Positions 1-11,004 of a stretch of 64,000 nucleotides of DNA are shown in pieces. Below the pieces are notes generated by a model. It worked only from the letters and a program-made list of their open reading frames with translations, did not search any database and had not been told where the DNA came from. The stretch's first letter is position 1; each line of letters starts with the position of its first letter. The stretch is taken from contig CAXAMN010000001.1 in NCBI GenBank assembly GCA_963970005.1, positions 566,847 to 630,846 on the forward strand, given 5' to 3'. The position numbers were made by a program, and so were the translations under genes. The stretch comes from Durusdinium trenchii (taxonomy: Eukaryota; Sar; Dinophyceae; Suessiales; Symbiodiniaceae).

Positions 1-135
1 GCAAGGACACTACTAGGGGCTCCTGGCCTTACTACTAGGAGCAAGGACGCTACCAGGGGCTCTGGCCTTACTACTGGGAGCAAGGACGCTACTAGGGGCT
101 CCTGGCATCGCTACTAGGAGCATTCTTACTCCTAG
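1..135. repeat. TACTAG-type dispersed repeat, tandem copies
   Basis: About three imperfect units of roughly 43 bases built on GCAAGGACGCTACTAGGGGC and CTCCTGGCCTTACTACTAGG. The same words recur across the window, near 940, 11543, 18469, 20589, 42722 and 59148. The CTAGTAG core is nearly self-complementary, so strand cannot be assigned. Similar repeats are, from memory, common in Symbiodiniaceae genomes; what moves or amplifies them is unknown. Confidence 0.8.
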
Positions 136-300
136 TTATGTTTAGCTGATTTGGGCCCTAATGGTGTAGCTTCTATTCCGCACACAAGACATGGCTCGTG
201 AAACCTTGAGCATGGCACCAACCACCAACTAAGAACCGCACACAACAATGAAACAATGAAGCCATGTTCTCCCGTTCTTGAAGTGAGGGCGAGGATTGCC

Positions 301-479
301 ATTGTTCTTCAGATCCTCGGCTCTGGCCACCTTTTCTCGGCTCTCTAGATCGACCTCACTGGATTGAGCTCCCTGACATGTTCAGAAATCCCTCAAGCCT
401 CTTGCACGGCCGAGATTCATTTCGTGCTGCCTTCAATGGCTTCAGTTTCAGCTGCGCTGCTTGCAAATGTTTCTCCAAT
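301..479 (-). CDS. Two coiled-coil exons, probable downstream part of the 2.5-3.8 kb gene
   Basis: Read on the minus strand. Exon at 479-424 follows a TTGCAG acceptor and encodes IGETFASSAAETEAIEGST before an in-frame TGA. Exon at 372-301 follows GTCAG and encodes GAQSSEVDLESREKVARAED and on to LKNN, with a GC donor possible at 300. Both are rich in Glu, Ala and Lys like the exons at 2471-3779, so I infer one gene running off the left edge. The junction phase between these two exons is not resolved. Function unknown. Confidence 0.5.
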
Positions 480-652
480 CTGCAAACGACAAAAAACTCT
501 CACGCTCCATTGAACCAGTACCTGAACATCCAGGAGATGTAGAATGACATAGGATACCTTTTGTGATATGATACACATATATAATCATGTATATATATAT
601 ATTATACAGTATGCAATGTATGTGTCAATCTGCTGAGGTGTCCCAATGTTGA

Positions 653-907
653 TTAGTGGGATGAGTTTGCAAAGAGGCATGTCGAGAGACGTGAAGGATC
701 CTTGCCCATCAACACATCACAGTGATTTTTGTTTATTGGAGCAACGAGAGTTGGAAGGACTTCCATATGGTTTCTCAGAAGGGATTTGTCACCCAAAAGG
801 AAGAAGCCTCTGCCGTTTTTGGTGAACTGGCCAAACACTTTGCATCTACTCCAGCTTGATCTGTCCCCACTGGAGGTCCCATCGAACCTGAACACCCCAA
901 AAGACAA
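653..907 (-). CDS. Candidate exon, unknown protein
   Basis: Open minus-strand frame of 84 codons ending at a TAA. A possible acceptor (TGTTCAG) precedes FDGTSSGDRSSWSRCKVFGQ; the frame continues through NGRGFFLLGDKSLLRNHMEV to ANSSH-stop. Residue mix is protein-like and no repeats are involved. The antisense frame at 729-947 is also open but less natural. It may be a terminal exon or lie in an intron of the coiled-coil gene. No family recognised. Confidence 0.35.
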   Translation of the reverse strand: MSFGVFRFDGTSSGDRSSWSRCKVFGQFTKNGRGFFLLGDKSLLRNHMEVLPTLVAPINKNHCDVLMGKDPSRLSTCLFANSSH

Positions 908-939
908 AGACCTGCACCTTCCTCTCCGTGTGTTGCATC

Positions 940-1042
940 GCTACTAGTTGCAAGGCACCGTATACTAGTAGTAACAAGAAGCTACGAACGTAGCTCCTGG
1001 CATTACTACTAGGAGCAAGAAGCTACGAACGTAACAAGGCCC
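940..1042. repeat. TACTAG-type dispersed repeat
   Basis: Copies of CTACTAGTTGCAAGGCAC and GTAGCTCCTGGCATTACTAC followed by AGGAGCAAGAAGCTACGAAC, which occurs twice in part. Same family as 1-135. Between about 1043 and 2400 no gene is secure: plus ORFs at 1137-1454 and 1532-1756 (the latter with a CPTC pair) and minus ORFs at 1699-1896 and 1959-2201 are open, but none has convincing splice sites. Confidence 0.75.
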
Positions 1043-2470
1043 GTTTGACTTCTTCTGGTGAAGTGCCTCTGGAGTTCCAGTTCTCCACGAGGAGCGCTAC
1101 TGTCCAGCTGCGGCAGCTCGCTGCGCTTAGCCTACATTGGACTCGACGTCCGGTTTCCAGTTTCCAGAGGTCCTTTCAATTTTCAAACATTGGAGAACCC
1201 CAAAACCAAGCAGTTTAGTTTACAGTAATTTGATTGTCAATTTTCCCAAAGACTGGACTTATCCATTGTTTAAAACACATCGAATTCAAAGAAAAGACGA
1301 TCGAACGCATGATGCCGGCACCTTCAAGGAGGCCCTGACGCCGTCCAGTGCCTGCACAGAAAGCACCGAGGGCAAAGCATGGTGGGGACGAAAGCAGTGG
1401 ACAGAGTTCGTTGGCCCACGGGCTTATCAGTGTATAGTGTGGTTTGGTGTATAGACATCAAGACTGACACAAAAGTAGCGGAGTCACCTGTGTGTGAAAT
1501 TATATAGGAAGTTTTTGCTATATAATGGAGATTGGTCGTGACTACCGGTGGAATATTGCAGCTTGCTCTTCAATGTCGCTTCTATGAGATGCACCAACCG
1601 TCCATACCAGTGTGCCTTTTTGCCAGCGGCGCTCAAAACGAACAAAGAAATCTTCCGTCAACAATGACAGATAAATCTACCGGGATCCCTGAGTTCACTC
1701 ACGGGCAAGTAAGCTGTCCGACATGTTCTTCACCACTGGAGTGGGACGTCATTTGAAGGCCCCAGCTTCTGATTGGCGCCGCGCCAAGCCTCTCTCTCCC
1801 ACGGTAGGTTGCCGGGCCTGCTGAGCTCTCGCACAAGCGGCCTCGGTCATCTCCACAGCATGCAGTTTGGAGTCCTCCTGTCAGATGGTCGGTCAACGCT
1901 GATCACCCACCATTAATAAATTAATCATCCTGAGAGAAACAAGTGTTGAAGGGTGGTTTTATTTCATCATGAAATGCCAAGAACCGACGAGGATGTGTTT
2001 TGCAAACGATGTCATTCTGACGATCCCAACTTGCCTGACGATCAAATGGATCAAAATGGCCAACTTCTGAGGATTGACACGGTGAGCAGCCGAAGTGAAA
2101 TCAGTAGTGGCAACCACTGTAGTGGCTGGTTCCACTAGTTCCAAAACATGTAGACCTTGAACAACCTGGAGCCTGGTTGTCAAGCGGGTCCGCCGAAACA
2201 TACTTGAATTAATATATATATATATTTCTTGACCTCAGGCTAAGTCATCTTCCACGCTCTCAAAACTGATATTCACCCTTTCACCTGTCTAGTGAATCAT
2301 CTGTGTATCTCTGCGAGTTCTTTGTACATATCACTAATGGGCTACCAATCGGAACTTTGGGCCACCAATCTCAACGACAATTCTTGACAACATTTGACAA
2401 TTTATGTAAAACATTGTAAAACACCCATTGGTGTTCAGACGAGTCTGTCATTTTGGGAGGCTCCGCATGC

Positions 2471-3779
2471 CCGGCCAGTCTGCTCCCGGCGCAAGTGCCT
2501 CAGCGTTGGCAATCATCTCGTGGGTGATCAAGGCCTTCTCCACTTCGTCTTCTGCCTCGTTGACCTCGGGAAGTTGTGGCTCCCTTCGCCCAATCTCAGA
2601 GGCCAAACAAATCCCGAACATAGAAAGCAAAAACGATCCAAAATGGGACAGGAATCGATATTTAAGAAGGTCAAAACAATAAGTCCCAAAAGTCAAAGTG
2701 GAAAAAACGTCAAATCAGAAAGTTTAAGACAGTCCAAAAGAAGTTAGTTTGCCCAGATCCAACTTGTTCTTTACTTTTGTGTTTCTAATGTTGACTTTTT
2801 TTGACTTGTTTCCGACTTTTTTTTTGACTTGTTTGGACTTTTTCGAGTGGTTGACTTGTTTGACTTTCATTTGACGTTTTTCTTTTTTAAATCTATTTTT
2901 TGAGTTGTTTTATAATTTGTATTTTTTTGACCTTTTTATCGACCTCTTTTTGACTTGTTTATTTTGATTTGTTTTTATGTTTTGACTGTTTCAAGCAGTG
3001 GTCTATTTTTGACCTGTTTTCGACTTTTGCTTTGACTTTTCCATTTGACTTTTTTCGACGTGTTTTTTAATCAAGGATTCTGGCCTTGCCATATGAACGG
3101 TTTTTATATGACAAGTCGTGTGGTAGTTGCCATAGATGGTCTAGGCACCAAATCTGCACAACTTCTTGGACTCCATGAATCAACGATTGATGATATCATC
3201 CATCGGCCGGTTAGTTTCAATCACTCAGTGCTCACAACAGTTCCTTCAAAAAAAGTAACGCATGTTTGTCAAGCCACAATAGACTTGATGTCGGGCAAAA
3301 AGTGCTGCATCGCCAGGGAGTCCAGCTTCTCTTGTTCCTCTCGCTTCCGTGCATCTTCCACCTCCTGACAAACAGGTTTCAAGCTTCTAAACCGTTCTGG
3401 TCAGGTTCATGACATTAAGACAGATTTCTGTTGTCAGCAAACTTGAGAGGGGTGGGACATGTCTACAAACTTGCAGGCAGTGTGTTCAACTGATTAATAT
3501 AGGTGCGTCGATCTGAGAAACTCTTGCGTCAAGCCATGTTACTTCAGTGGCAGCAGCGTCGTCAACACCCGTAGCAGGGGTCTTAGTGATCCTAAACATC
3601 ATAGTCCTAGTCATTGTGGTACAAGTAGTGTACCCAGTACAGCTCTTTAGCGCATAAACAAAGCACATCTCGCTTGATATACCCTGAACGAAGGCTTGAC
3701 CATACAAATAGGAACCCACCCATGCAAAGGACAAAGCAAAGCGCGCATCCTTGCTGACCCGCCGCAGGTTTGCGTCTTC
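2471..3779 (-). CDS. Coiled-coil protein, four phase-matched exons
   Basis: Four exons join in phase 0. 3779-3720 encodes EDANLRRVSKDARFALSFAW (acceptor CAAAAG, donor GTGGGT). 3581-3543 encodes TPATGVDDAAATE (donor GTAACA). 3364-3275 encodes EVEDARKREEQEKLDSLAMQ and on to HFLPDIKSIV (acceptor GTCAG, donor GC). 2564-2471 encodes VNEAEDEVEKALITHEMIAN and on to GADWPG (acceptor CCGAG, GC donor). The product is charged and helical. The style recalls long predicted dinoflagellate coiled-coil proteins whose role is unknown. The 3' part probably continues to 301-479 and beyond the window. Confidence 0.75.
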
Positions 3780-3882
3780 CTTTTGCAAAGCAGTGAAGGC
3801 GTCAGAAACTCTGTTGCCTCACAGAGAGGGATTTGGAGTCTCCACCATTTGCCCCACCGGTCTCCATGGTGTCGGGTAGATT

Positions 3883-4095
3883 CTAGGCTGGAACTTGTGG
3901 CCCTGCTTGGCCCTGCTTGAAGCCCTCAGCATGAAGCACATGTATTTGAACCAGTTGAATCACGTCACCCGTCTCACGCGATGTAGCCCTCAGAGCGTGC
4001 TCTTGCAAGTCAAATGGGTTGTTGTTCCACATCAACAATTCTTTACACAATAGAGCTACTGCACTGCAAGTCAAGAGAGACGCGATGTGTTTCAT
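3883..4095 (-). CDS. Possible first exon with signal-like N-terminus
   Basis: ATG at 4095 opens MKHIASLLTCSAVALLCKEL followed by WNNNPFDLQEHALRATS. The hydrophobic stretch at residues 6-17 after a basic start resembles a signal peptide or anchor. It sits about 100 bases upstream of the exon at 3779 on the same strand, so it may start that gene. GC or GA donors are possible near 3905-3880 but none gives a clearly matching phase. The call as first exon is inference. Confidence 0.45.
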   Translation of the reverse strand: MKHIASLLTCSAVALLCKELLMWNNNPFDLQEHALRATSRETGDVIQLVQIHVLHAEGFKQGQAGPQVPA

Positions 4096-4139
4096 TTATG
4101 TTCATATCAAATTATCACTGTGGTCAATCGCCTGTCTGA

Positions 4140-6560
4140 TGACATCTAAAGAAACAAACGTCACCTTGACAAAAATGTGAGTCTTAGGTCATGAGTGTTG
4201 ACAAGCATATCCGCGTAGAAACCCATGTTGCACGTGTAAATCAAATTGTGATGTCTCATGCTGCGACAGGATATGTACCTGTTCGTTTGGTCACGCGCTT
4301 ATTGTATATCAAAACTACGCCGCTAGAATCAATCGATAGTGACAAACACCAAAACCCTCTGGGAACATGTGTTCAATAGTTGCACCAGCTCATGTGGCCC
4401 AGAACATACATGCAATGAATTAAAACAATGAACAACTTGTTTGCTTTCTTGGAAATCATTATACAAAACATTGAGAACATGGGAGAATGCAGAGTTATTA
4501 CTTCCAATAACTGTCTGAAGATGCAAGCAGTTGCAGGAACTAGTCTGGACGCTCGGAATGGCCACTCGAGATATGTGTTGTTCCAAGAGCATGCTGGGGA
4601 CTTTGTTCTGAGTGATATATATATATTTATACATAGTGTAGATGTTCTAAGCAAAAGGTTTTGAACAGGTGCTATCCGTAGCTATATCAGTGTCAGCCTT
4701 TGATGAGAAGAACCTTACATATTCGTGCCCGATTCATTTACATATCATACCGTAATGGTGACGAGCCGTCAACTTAGTAGACGTTTTGACAAACTGGGCG
4801 ATGGCGATGGTTTGCGTTGTCTTTGTCCCTTTTGACGTTTGGGGTGTTTTTTGTCACAATATCCTTTGACACATCTTAATGAACATCTTTGACAGTGTGC
4901 CCCCACATGTTCCTGGACATCTAAAAAATGTTTAAGTTGGGAGGCTTGCCTGGTAGTGGGAAGCAAACATAATAAATATATGAATAGCGCAACATGCATT
5001 CAACCTCTTGGTTTGGGCATGTTTAGGCCAACGTTTTTGATTGGATTGGCGTCCATGGTGGGGGGAACAACACTTCAGTGCAAATTGGACTACATGATTG
5101 CACACACTGCGAGGGATTCTGTCTCTGGGTCCACAAACCACAAACAAGTTTCCTACCACTTTCAGGAAAACCAAATTCCATCAAATTCCCAAACAAAACC
5201 TCCCCGTCCCCATTGCAATAGTAGAAGAACGGCTAGTTCAGTGTTGAAACACACAGGGAGATCCGTATTTGGGTGTTTCTTGGGTCTATCTTATTACCAG
5301 TAACAATGGATGATGATGGTTATGAAAGGCAAAGGCCTTGTTCAAAAATAGTGACACATGTTTACTGATTGTTACAGGTAATGGGACAAACCCAAGACGT
5401 TCCTATCTTTCAACTTGCTCAGCTCGGACGAAGTCGCCCTCAAAAGTGAAAGACTCGTTACCAGTTACCCTTGTAGTTCTTGACCTTCGCCCGATGGTCA
5501 TTTCAAGTTGCTAAACTCTTGAAAATCTTCAAGCAGCCCGTTGCCACTCCTCGATTTGCTCTCAACTGGACCAAATTAGGCCCGGCCCCACGGAGCAAAA
5601 CCAAATTCAAACACATTCTCACATCAAACATGTTTATATGCTAGTAGTGTTTTTTTTCTGCATGGTGCACCTCTTTCTTTAACAAAGCAGGGAAGGTGGT
5701 AGTGCGCATTTTGCACATATTCTATGTATTCATATGAATAGTACTGCTATCTTGTACTACTATTTCATTATTGTCTTAATAATGGTGTAGGCAGTTGCTT
5801 GCTTGCGCTGTGCAGGCTTCAACATGGTTATTCCCTTTGCATTTGCTGTCTGTGTGACAGAGTCACCAAAACAAAAAAAAAAACATTGCCATGTCTTAGG
5901 ATCTTCCCCATAAAAAGGAACCGTCTCAACAAATTTGACAGTGCAAGCGGCCAATAATGAAACAGCATACACATTAGATAACTGCATTGCAGAACTTGTA
6001 GGGTAAAGAAACAAACAATAAATTCACCATATTCAAATGATATTGCGAAGGTAGTTTGTAGCTTTAGTGTGTAATAGATGCACGGAGACACTGGAAATAA
6101 GGAGCCATGACCAACGGAAGAACAGTTGAACATCTGAACGTTGGTTAAGTTTGACAAAAAGATATCATTTGATTAGTCATCAAAAACATAAAAAGAGTTA
6201 AGCGTTGGTATAATGAACTATGGTTTGAAAGGAGCTTGGAATCAACACGACAATGCAATGCATACAAAATGAATATTTTATGACTACTATTCAGTGTACA
6301 TGGTAGTGGATAAAAGCTAGAACAGAAACAGATAAGAACTTGTTAGAGGTTGTATGTCTGGACGCTTACATAGAGACACAATTCTACTTGTATACAGTGC
6401 CACTACCTAAAAACCACAATTATCGTAACCAGACTGTGAGAATTTTATCTAAAGAGAAAGAAAATGCTAGTTCATTAATAACACTATGACTATATATTTA
6501 TTTTAAGCTTTGTGAACTACTTGCTAAATACTTGCTCTCAATATTTGATCTGCGTCAAGG
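4140..6560. other. AT-rich stretch without a supported gene
   Basis: Long AT-rich sequence with short TATATA tracts, for example near 4615-4630. Several ORFs of 60-115 codons on both strands have no convincing acceptor or donor. A frame at 5400-5510 on plus (LLSSDEVALKSERLVTSY) is mildly protein-like but lacks a usable acceptor. I see nothing else here. Confidence 0.5.
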
Positions 6561-6582
6561 CCCGTGTTGAAAAGCTGTCAAG

Positions 6583-6855
6583 GTGGTAGAGCATGGTCGG
6601 GTGCATCTGCGGTCGACCATCACCTGGCAGACAAAGAATATACAAAGTTTCCACCTTCCGTGGGCGCACAGTGATGAGTCGTTTCATCACCGTGCCGTTT
6701 CCACCCCCTCAGGGGGAGGTGGAGGCCGCGATGGGACCTCCGCAAAGAACTGTATCACAAAGGAAAGAACGGAAAGAAGTCATAGGAGTCGACCATCAGG
6801 TGTCCGTCCTCACAAGCATGCACGGTGAAACCCTCAAGCTCTGCCATCATTGAGT
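6583..6855. other. Contested coding block, strand unresolved
   Basis: Both strands read as protein. On plus a pyrimidine-rich acceptor near 6712 (CCACCCCCTCAG) leads to GEVEAAMGPPQRTVSQRKER and on to LKLCHH-stop. On minus an ATG at 6855-6850 leads to MAELEGFTVHACEDGHLMVD in a frame ending TGA near 6760. Only one can be native. The plus reading has the better splice acceptor; the minus reading has the more natural peptide and lies on the strand of its neighbours. Confidence 0.35.
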
Positions 6856-7320
6856 AGGTTTCAGCTGCTTCCACAGCTGCTTCTCGAGCTGTGGAGTGCT
6901 GGACTTCGTTTGCAGCAGTTCAATGCCTGCTCCCTGCCATGTGTCACTGTGGGTCAATAGCACGGCCAAATGAGCCCGGAAGGTCGGAGGAGGCATGGCT
7001 GACACCTTGCATTCCGAGATGTAGTGAGCGGCATCGCCAACAGATAGGTCAAGCCAGTCTTTAAGAATGGACCAAGGAGGGTGAGAGTCATCCGCCTCCG
7101 CTGGTTTGGAGTCCAAGAGAGCCTTGCGCAAAAACTGGAAACAAAGTACCTGGCGCGGGCAATCAAAGGGGAGGTACCCTTTCTGGTCCTTGTGCTCTTG
7201 GAGCTGCTGGAACCATTGGGTGACCAGATCTGCAAGTTTCTGCTTTGTCTTTTGCGGGGAAATCAAAAAGGTGACACTATTGGTGTCAAAGGCATTCAAA
7301 GGCAGCTCGAAGCATGGGTC
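6847..7320 (-). CDS. C-terminal exon of an unknown protein
   Basis: A frame open from about 7320 to a TGA at 6847, about 150 codons. The core reads KTKQKLADLVTQWFQQLQEH, then DCPRQVLCFQFLRKALLDSK, WSILKDWLDLSVGDAAHYIS and a tail ending QLWKQLKPTQ. The composition is fully protein-like and I believe this is real coding. No catalytic motif is visible. It lies downstream of the LINE remnant on the same strand, so it could be element-derived or a host gene next to it. Confidence 0.6.
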   Translation of the reverse strand, partial: DPCFELPLNAFDTNSVTFLISPQKTKQKLADLVTQWFQQLQEHKDQKGYLPFDCPRQVLCFQFLRKALLDSKPAEADDSHPPWSILKDWLDLSVGDAAHYISECKVSAMPPPTFRAHLAVLLTHSDTWQGAGIELLQTKSSTPQLEKQLWKQLKPTQ

Positions 7321-7639
7321 GCTGCGTCAAAGTCAATCGCGCCAGTCCCTGAACCAAGGAAGCTTCATTGGACTGGGTGGCCGTTCTGCCAGAACCCTTG
7401 GCATCGCCCTTGCCTTTTCGGGCGGTTTTCCGGTCTCGAATGCTGGAGAGCGGCCATGGCTAGCACAAGTGAAGACAAAGCTGAGCAAAAAAAGGAAATC
7501 TCTCATGGTGCGAAAATGAAAACATGCACTCTGTACTTCTTGGCAAAAATGAAAAGAATCGTGGTCATCCTCAGCCCCGCTGCGGGCATTTGTGGCTGCT
7601 ACGCAGGTGGGGCCGTAGAGGTCTGACCCCGTGGAGCCA

Positions 7640-8130
7640 TATGTCATAGGGCATTTGTCTGCACAGTGACGAACTGACATGTTCGGGGAGGTAGCACAGG
7701 TTCTCGAGGCCACCAAGCTGGGAGGTCCGACACCCCAATCCGGCGCTGAGTTCGAGGTGCCGCGGGCGCCGCGTCAGGATTGTTGGCGGCAGGTCTGCGA
7801 AGAACTGCCTGGGGGGGCCGGATTGGGAAGCGGCGGTGGCGCCGGGGGATGGAACTGGGGAGCCGGCTGCTTTCCACGCAAGCGACGGCGTGGAAGGGGC
7901 GGTGCCTGGGCGGGGGAATGGGAGGTGGTGCTACTTGTATTTGCTCTCCAAAAGGTTGGAGTGTGGCCTGTTGACGCTGCTTGCGTCGGGCCCGGGCTGC
8001 TTTGTCTAGTTCACGACGATGAGGAGGAAGAACAGCACATGTAGTGACATGTTGCCAAACTGCATTGACAGGGAAGGGCTCACTGCAGTTGGACAGGGTA
8101 CTTTGCCGTCATCTGTCCGGGTCAGTCCAG
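7640..8130 (-). CDS. Pro/Arg-rich coding segment
   Basis: Minus frame open from just after a TGA near 8120. It reads STLSNCSEPFPVNAVWQHVT, then RRELDKAARARRKQRQQATL and VAPPPIPPPRHRP, followed by a low-complexity Pro/Arg stretch. GC content is far above the surroundings. The first 60 codons are the convincing part; after about 7880 other minus frames are equally open, so the 3' limit is unknown. It sits between the LINE fragment and the 6847-7320 exon. No family recognised. Confidence 0.45.
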
Positions 8131-8193
8131 CTAACTCAGGCCATGGCTCGCAATGGAGGAAAGATATCTCCACTTGGAAACAGACCCGTGAAA

Positions 8194-8860
8194 TCAACTA
8201 AGATGCAGCGCGCCATGCTCCCGGGGCCCTGCTGAACGTAAAGTGGCATCCCGCTCCGAGCGCAGAGTTGCCGTGGCTCTGGTGATCCAATTGGTGGACC
8301 ATCCAGCTTCTGCTATTCCCAAGGCTTTGCGAAGGTCTTGTAGTCGAGCCCAAAGCGCTCGTTGGGCGTCGATCGTGCCCTTGGAGGTCACGCGTCGACC
8401 GCGGTGAGGTTCTTCAGCGGTGTACAACCAGAGCCATAGTGCCTGTTTCTCAAGACGATCGTCAGGCATGCGAGCTGTGTGGCCCAGCCATCGAAGTTGA
8501 CGTGTTCCCGCAGTGTTCGTGATCCAGGCCCCAAGAAATTTGGCTTCTGCTTGAAGAGTGTCAATCGGAACTTGGGCAAGGTTGGAAGCTTCCTGAAGTG
8601 GCATTCCCAGCGGAATTCGATCCGTCTTGTCGACATTGAAGTCCTCACCCCAGGTGGACAAAACTGTCCGAAGGTGTTGTTCATCAGTTCTGGATCTTGC
8701 CAATCCTCTGTACAAACATGAAGTTCAGACAACATCACAAAGGACAATTGCCGTTCCCGTGCAGTCTGTATGAGTGCACGAAGTTTGTGAGCATGACTTA
8801 GTAAACGCCAATTGCGGCCTTGAGTATTGAGGACCACCCCCTTGAAGTTCGGCTTCGACG
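8194..8860 (-). mobile_element. Non-LTR (LINE) retroelement remnant, internally deleted
   Basis: From 8860 downward one frame begins like the N-terminus of a LINE endonuclease (NTQGRNWRLLSHAHKLRALI, then ERQLSFVMLSELH). From 8715 another frame carries the end of reverse transcriptase (LRTVLSTWGEDFNVDKTDRI, AKFLGAW) joined directly to the post-RT region RQLRWLGHTARMPDDRLEKQ and EEPHRGRRV, ending at a TGA at 8194. The endonuclease active sites and the RT catalytic palm (YADD-type box) are missing. The copy is therefore dead: large internal deletions plus a frame change. Confidence 0.8.
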
Positions 8861-9210
8861 AACGAGAAGGTCGGTGAAGATTGCGGAGACGACCTACCCA
8901 TCGCCCACATCGTGATATCTGTGTGTGACACAATGTTGGCACAGCAGGTGGATGCATTAACTTGTCTGAGACAGGGCATCTATCGGCCTCCGAAGAAGCC
9001 ACCCAGCCGGCCGTTCCCCGTCGAAAGGCCGGTGAGTCTCGCTTGATTCAGTTTCACCGTCATTTATTCTTCACTGTGTGCAGAAACATGACAGCAAAAC
9101 CATGTGAATGAAGTCCTTGGCCGCGTTCCTGATATCTGTGCTGGTATATCAAATAACACGCTTCTCCTGGCTCCAACGTAGAGGAGGACTTCCACCAGGT
9201 GTTGAAAAGC

Positions 9211-9576
9211 TCAATTCAAAAACTTCCCGCGCCCCGCCCTCTCTGCGTCTTCACTTCCGACAGCGCGCGTTGCCAGCGTGGAGCTGGTTCGTCCACAGAT
9301 TGTCGAAATCCATCTCAAAGCACTATCCTCTCCAAAGCCAGCAGCATTGCGAACATCTGATGATGCGCGGTATGGGGCTTGTCCCTGCAGGGTTACAGAC
9401 AATAATGTCCCATCGGTGTACAGCACTTCAAATTCATGGGCTTGCTCAAGGGTGTCGAATATTCTTTGCCTTAACCCTCTCACCTCCGCTGCACTCAAAA
9501 GGTCCTCGACCAAAGGCCACCAATGCCGAGTATGGTTCGGATACCGGTTGCCCAGCGGATTGCCTGCCTCCATCAT
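9211..9576 (-). CDS. Exon resembling transposase-like dinoflagellate ORFs
   Basis: 121 open codons. Key stretches are HWWPLVEDLLSAAEVRGLRQ, then HEFEVLYTDGTLLSVTLQGQ and YRASSDVRNAAGFGEDSALR. The YTDGT...L.GQ pattern is one I associate with predicted dinoflagellate proteins related to transposase-like domains; this rests on memory, not a search. It lies just upstream of the LINE remnant on the same strand. The antisense 277-codon frame is probably its shadow. Confidence 0.5.
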   Translation of the reverse strand: MMEAGNPLGNRYPNHTRHWWPLVEDLLSAAEVRGLRQRIFDTLEQAHEFEVLYTDGTLLSVTLQGQAPYRASSDVRNAAGFGEDSALRWISTICGRTSSTLATRAVGSEDAERAGRGKFLN

Positions 9577-9652
9577 TCGAAGGTGTAACCGTTAAGAAGT
9601 GCTCTTCACCTGGCACTGCAGCTGTGCGCAAGAAGAATAGAGTAATAATACG

Positions 9653-10775
9653 CTATAGTGCGCTCGATCTAATGCAATGGCGCAAACGCCACAACATCAA
9701 GAACAAGATAACGACATCCGGAACAATATTCACGAGCAATGGAGAACAACTTCCCGAACAGAACTTCTGCGAAAGAGTGGTCGTACTAGATGTTCTGGAC
9801 GCTCCCATGCCCCTCAACGAAGCTTCGTTCACAAGCCTGGTCCGTCCGTTGAAAACAAGAGCCGATGAGCCTGTCGATGTGGTTGGAGGTGGGCGGAAAA
9901 GAGGCGCGAACATGCGCGAACGAAGACCTAGAGCACTTTGAGAGTCCTGGCTCTACACTCGGCGCACACAGCCTGCGCCGTGCAAAGCCAAAACCACTTC
10001 CATTTGCATAGTGCCTGAGCAAGCAAATTGTACAAGCGCGTGATATAAACGCACATGGTCAGCGAGTTGACACATTCACTTGAAAGCTTGAATGGGGCAA
10101 AGGGTGCAACGAAAGACGCTGTCGATAGCTCGAATATTGCCTTGCCAATCTCAGCTACGAGTAGGAAAGAAGTTACCTCCTCTTCCAAAGAATCGCGAAA
10201 CATCTTCAAACATGCAGCTCCCATCATCATCCATATTGAAGGTGGTCTCAGGAAGTTCTTCGTCTGATCCACTTTCTGAAATTGAAACAGCGAGCGGAGC
10301 CTGCCTGCAGATTGAGAAGCTGTGCTTCCTCCAGTGCGCGGGCTCCATCCGTCAAGGAGAAGCAGAAGCAGCCAGCAGTGCGGTGGTCGATACCCTTCCT
10401 CACCGCGCCAGGAGATGTGTCCAGGTTGGAGTGAACTTTTTGGATCCGCCACTGACATACACGTGCGGTTTGTCTTCTGACACCTGCAAAGCCACACAAT
10501 GCCATTGGCCATCCCGTCCCGTTCTGCATGAAGAAGGAGTTTCCCCTCGGGGAAGACCGTAGCAAGGTTGAAGGCTGACTATCAAAATGTCCGAGCATTG
10601 TTGAAGTGTCCTGTATCTGCGCTCCAGAAAGTAAGTTGTTCTCCACACACGTTTCTTCTTCGCCCACGCTCCACTCACGAGCAAGAGTTGCCCCAGTTGA
10701 CCTCAACCGGGTCAACTGAGTCAGGGGATTTAGCGTAGCCACCGGGTCAAGTGGGTCCACCACCGACACCACCAC
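9653..10775 (-). CDS. Contested coding region upstream of the 9.2-9.6 kb exon
   Basis: Several overlapping minus frames look protein-like. They are TTYFLERRYRTLQQCSDILI with ALQVSEDKPHVYVSGGS near 10620-10430; SGSDEELPETTFNMDDDGSC near 10290-10200; and AEIGKAIFELSTASFVAPFA near 10165-10050. They are in different frames, so they would be separate exons of one gene, or decay of an element. I cannot fix boundaries. The gene may continue into 9211-9576. Confidence 0.35.
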
Positions 10776-10925
10776 TACTGCTACTAGTGGGTCAACAGGG
10801 TCAACTGGGTCCGGAGATTGATTTTTACTGTTCAGACTGCCTTATTTTACGCCTGGCACTAGTAGTAGGGATCCATCTTTGATCGAACGTGTAGTAGTCG
10901 TTGCAAGTTGACCCATAAGTAGTAG
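10680..10925. repeat. GGGTCAA-rich degenerate repeat plus TACTAG word
   Basis: Repeated GGGTCAACTGGGTC, GGGTCAAGTGGGTCC and AGTGGGTCAACAGGGTCAAC blocks, mixed with CTACTGCTACTAGTGGG and ACTAGTAGTAGGG. It looks like simple-sequence expansion within or next to a TACTAG copy. The minus frame across it stays open, which inflates the ORF ending at 10775. Confidence 0.6.
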
Positions 10926-11004
10926 TGGAAGTGGTGATTCCAAGGCGCCAGGATGGTGGCAGCGGCGTTGGCTTTGCTTGTCCCGGATTTTCCCGTTTGG
11001 CTTC
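10925..11004 (-). CDS. Candidate short exon
   Basis: After an acceptor GCCAG at 11005 the minus strand reads EAKRENPGQAKPTPLPPSWR and LGITT. The composition is basic and proline-rich. No clear donor is seen. From 11010 to 11460 the sequence is AT-rich with nothing else of note. Confidence 0.3.

Noticed and set aside
4329..6157. ORFs of 60-109 codons in the 4.3-6.2 kb AT-rich stretch
   Set aside because: No pyrimidine-tract acceptors or donors bracket them, and the residue mix (I, N, K, C, Y, F) follows base composition.
9108..9941. Longest ORF of the window, plus strand, 277 codons
   Set aside because: It lies antisense to the transposase-like minus exon at 9211-9576 and reads as shuffled residues without domains. 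GC-rich shadow frame.
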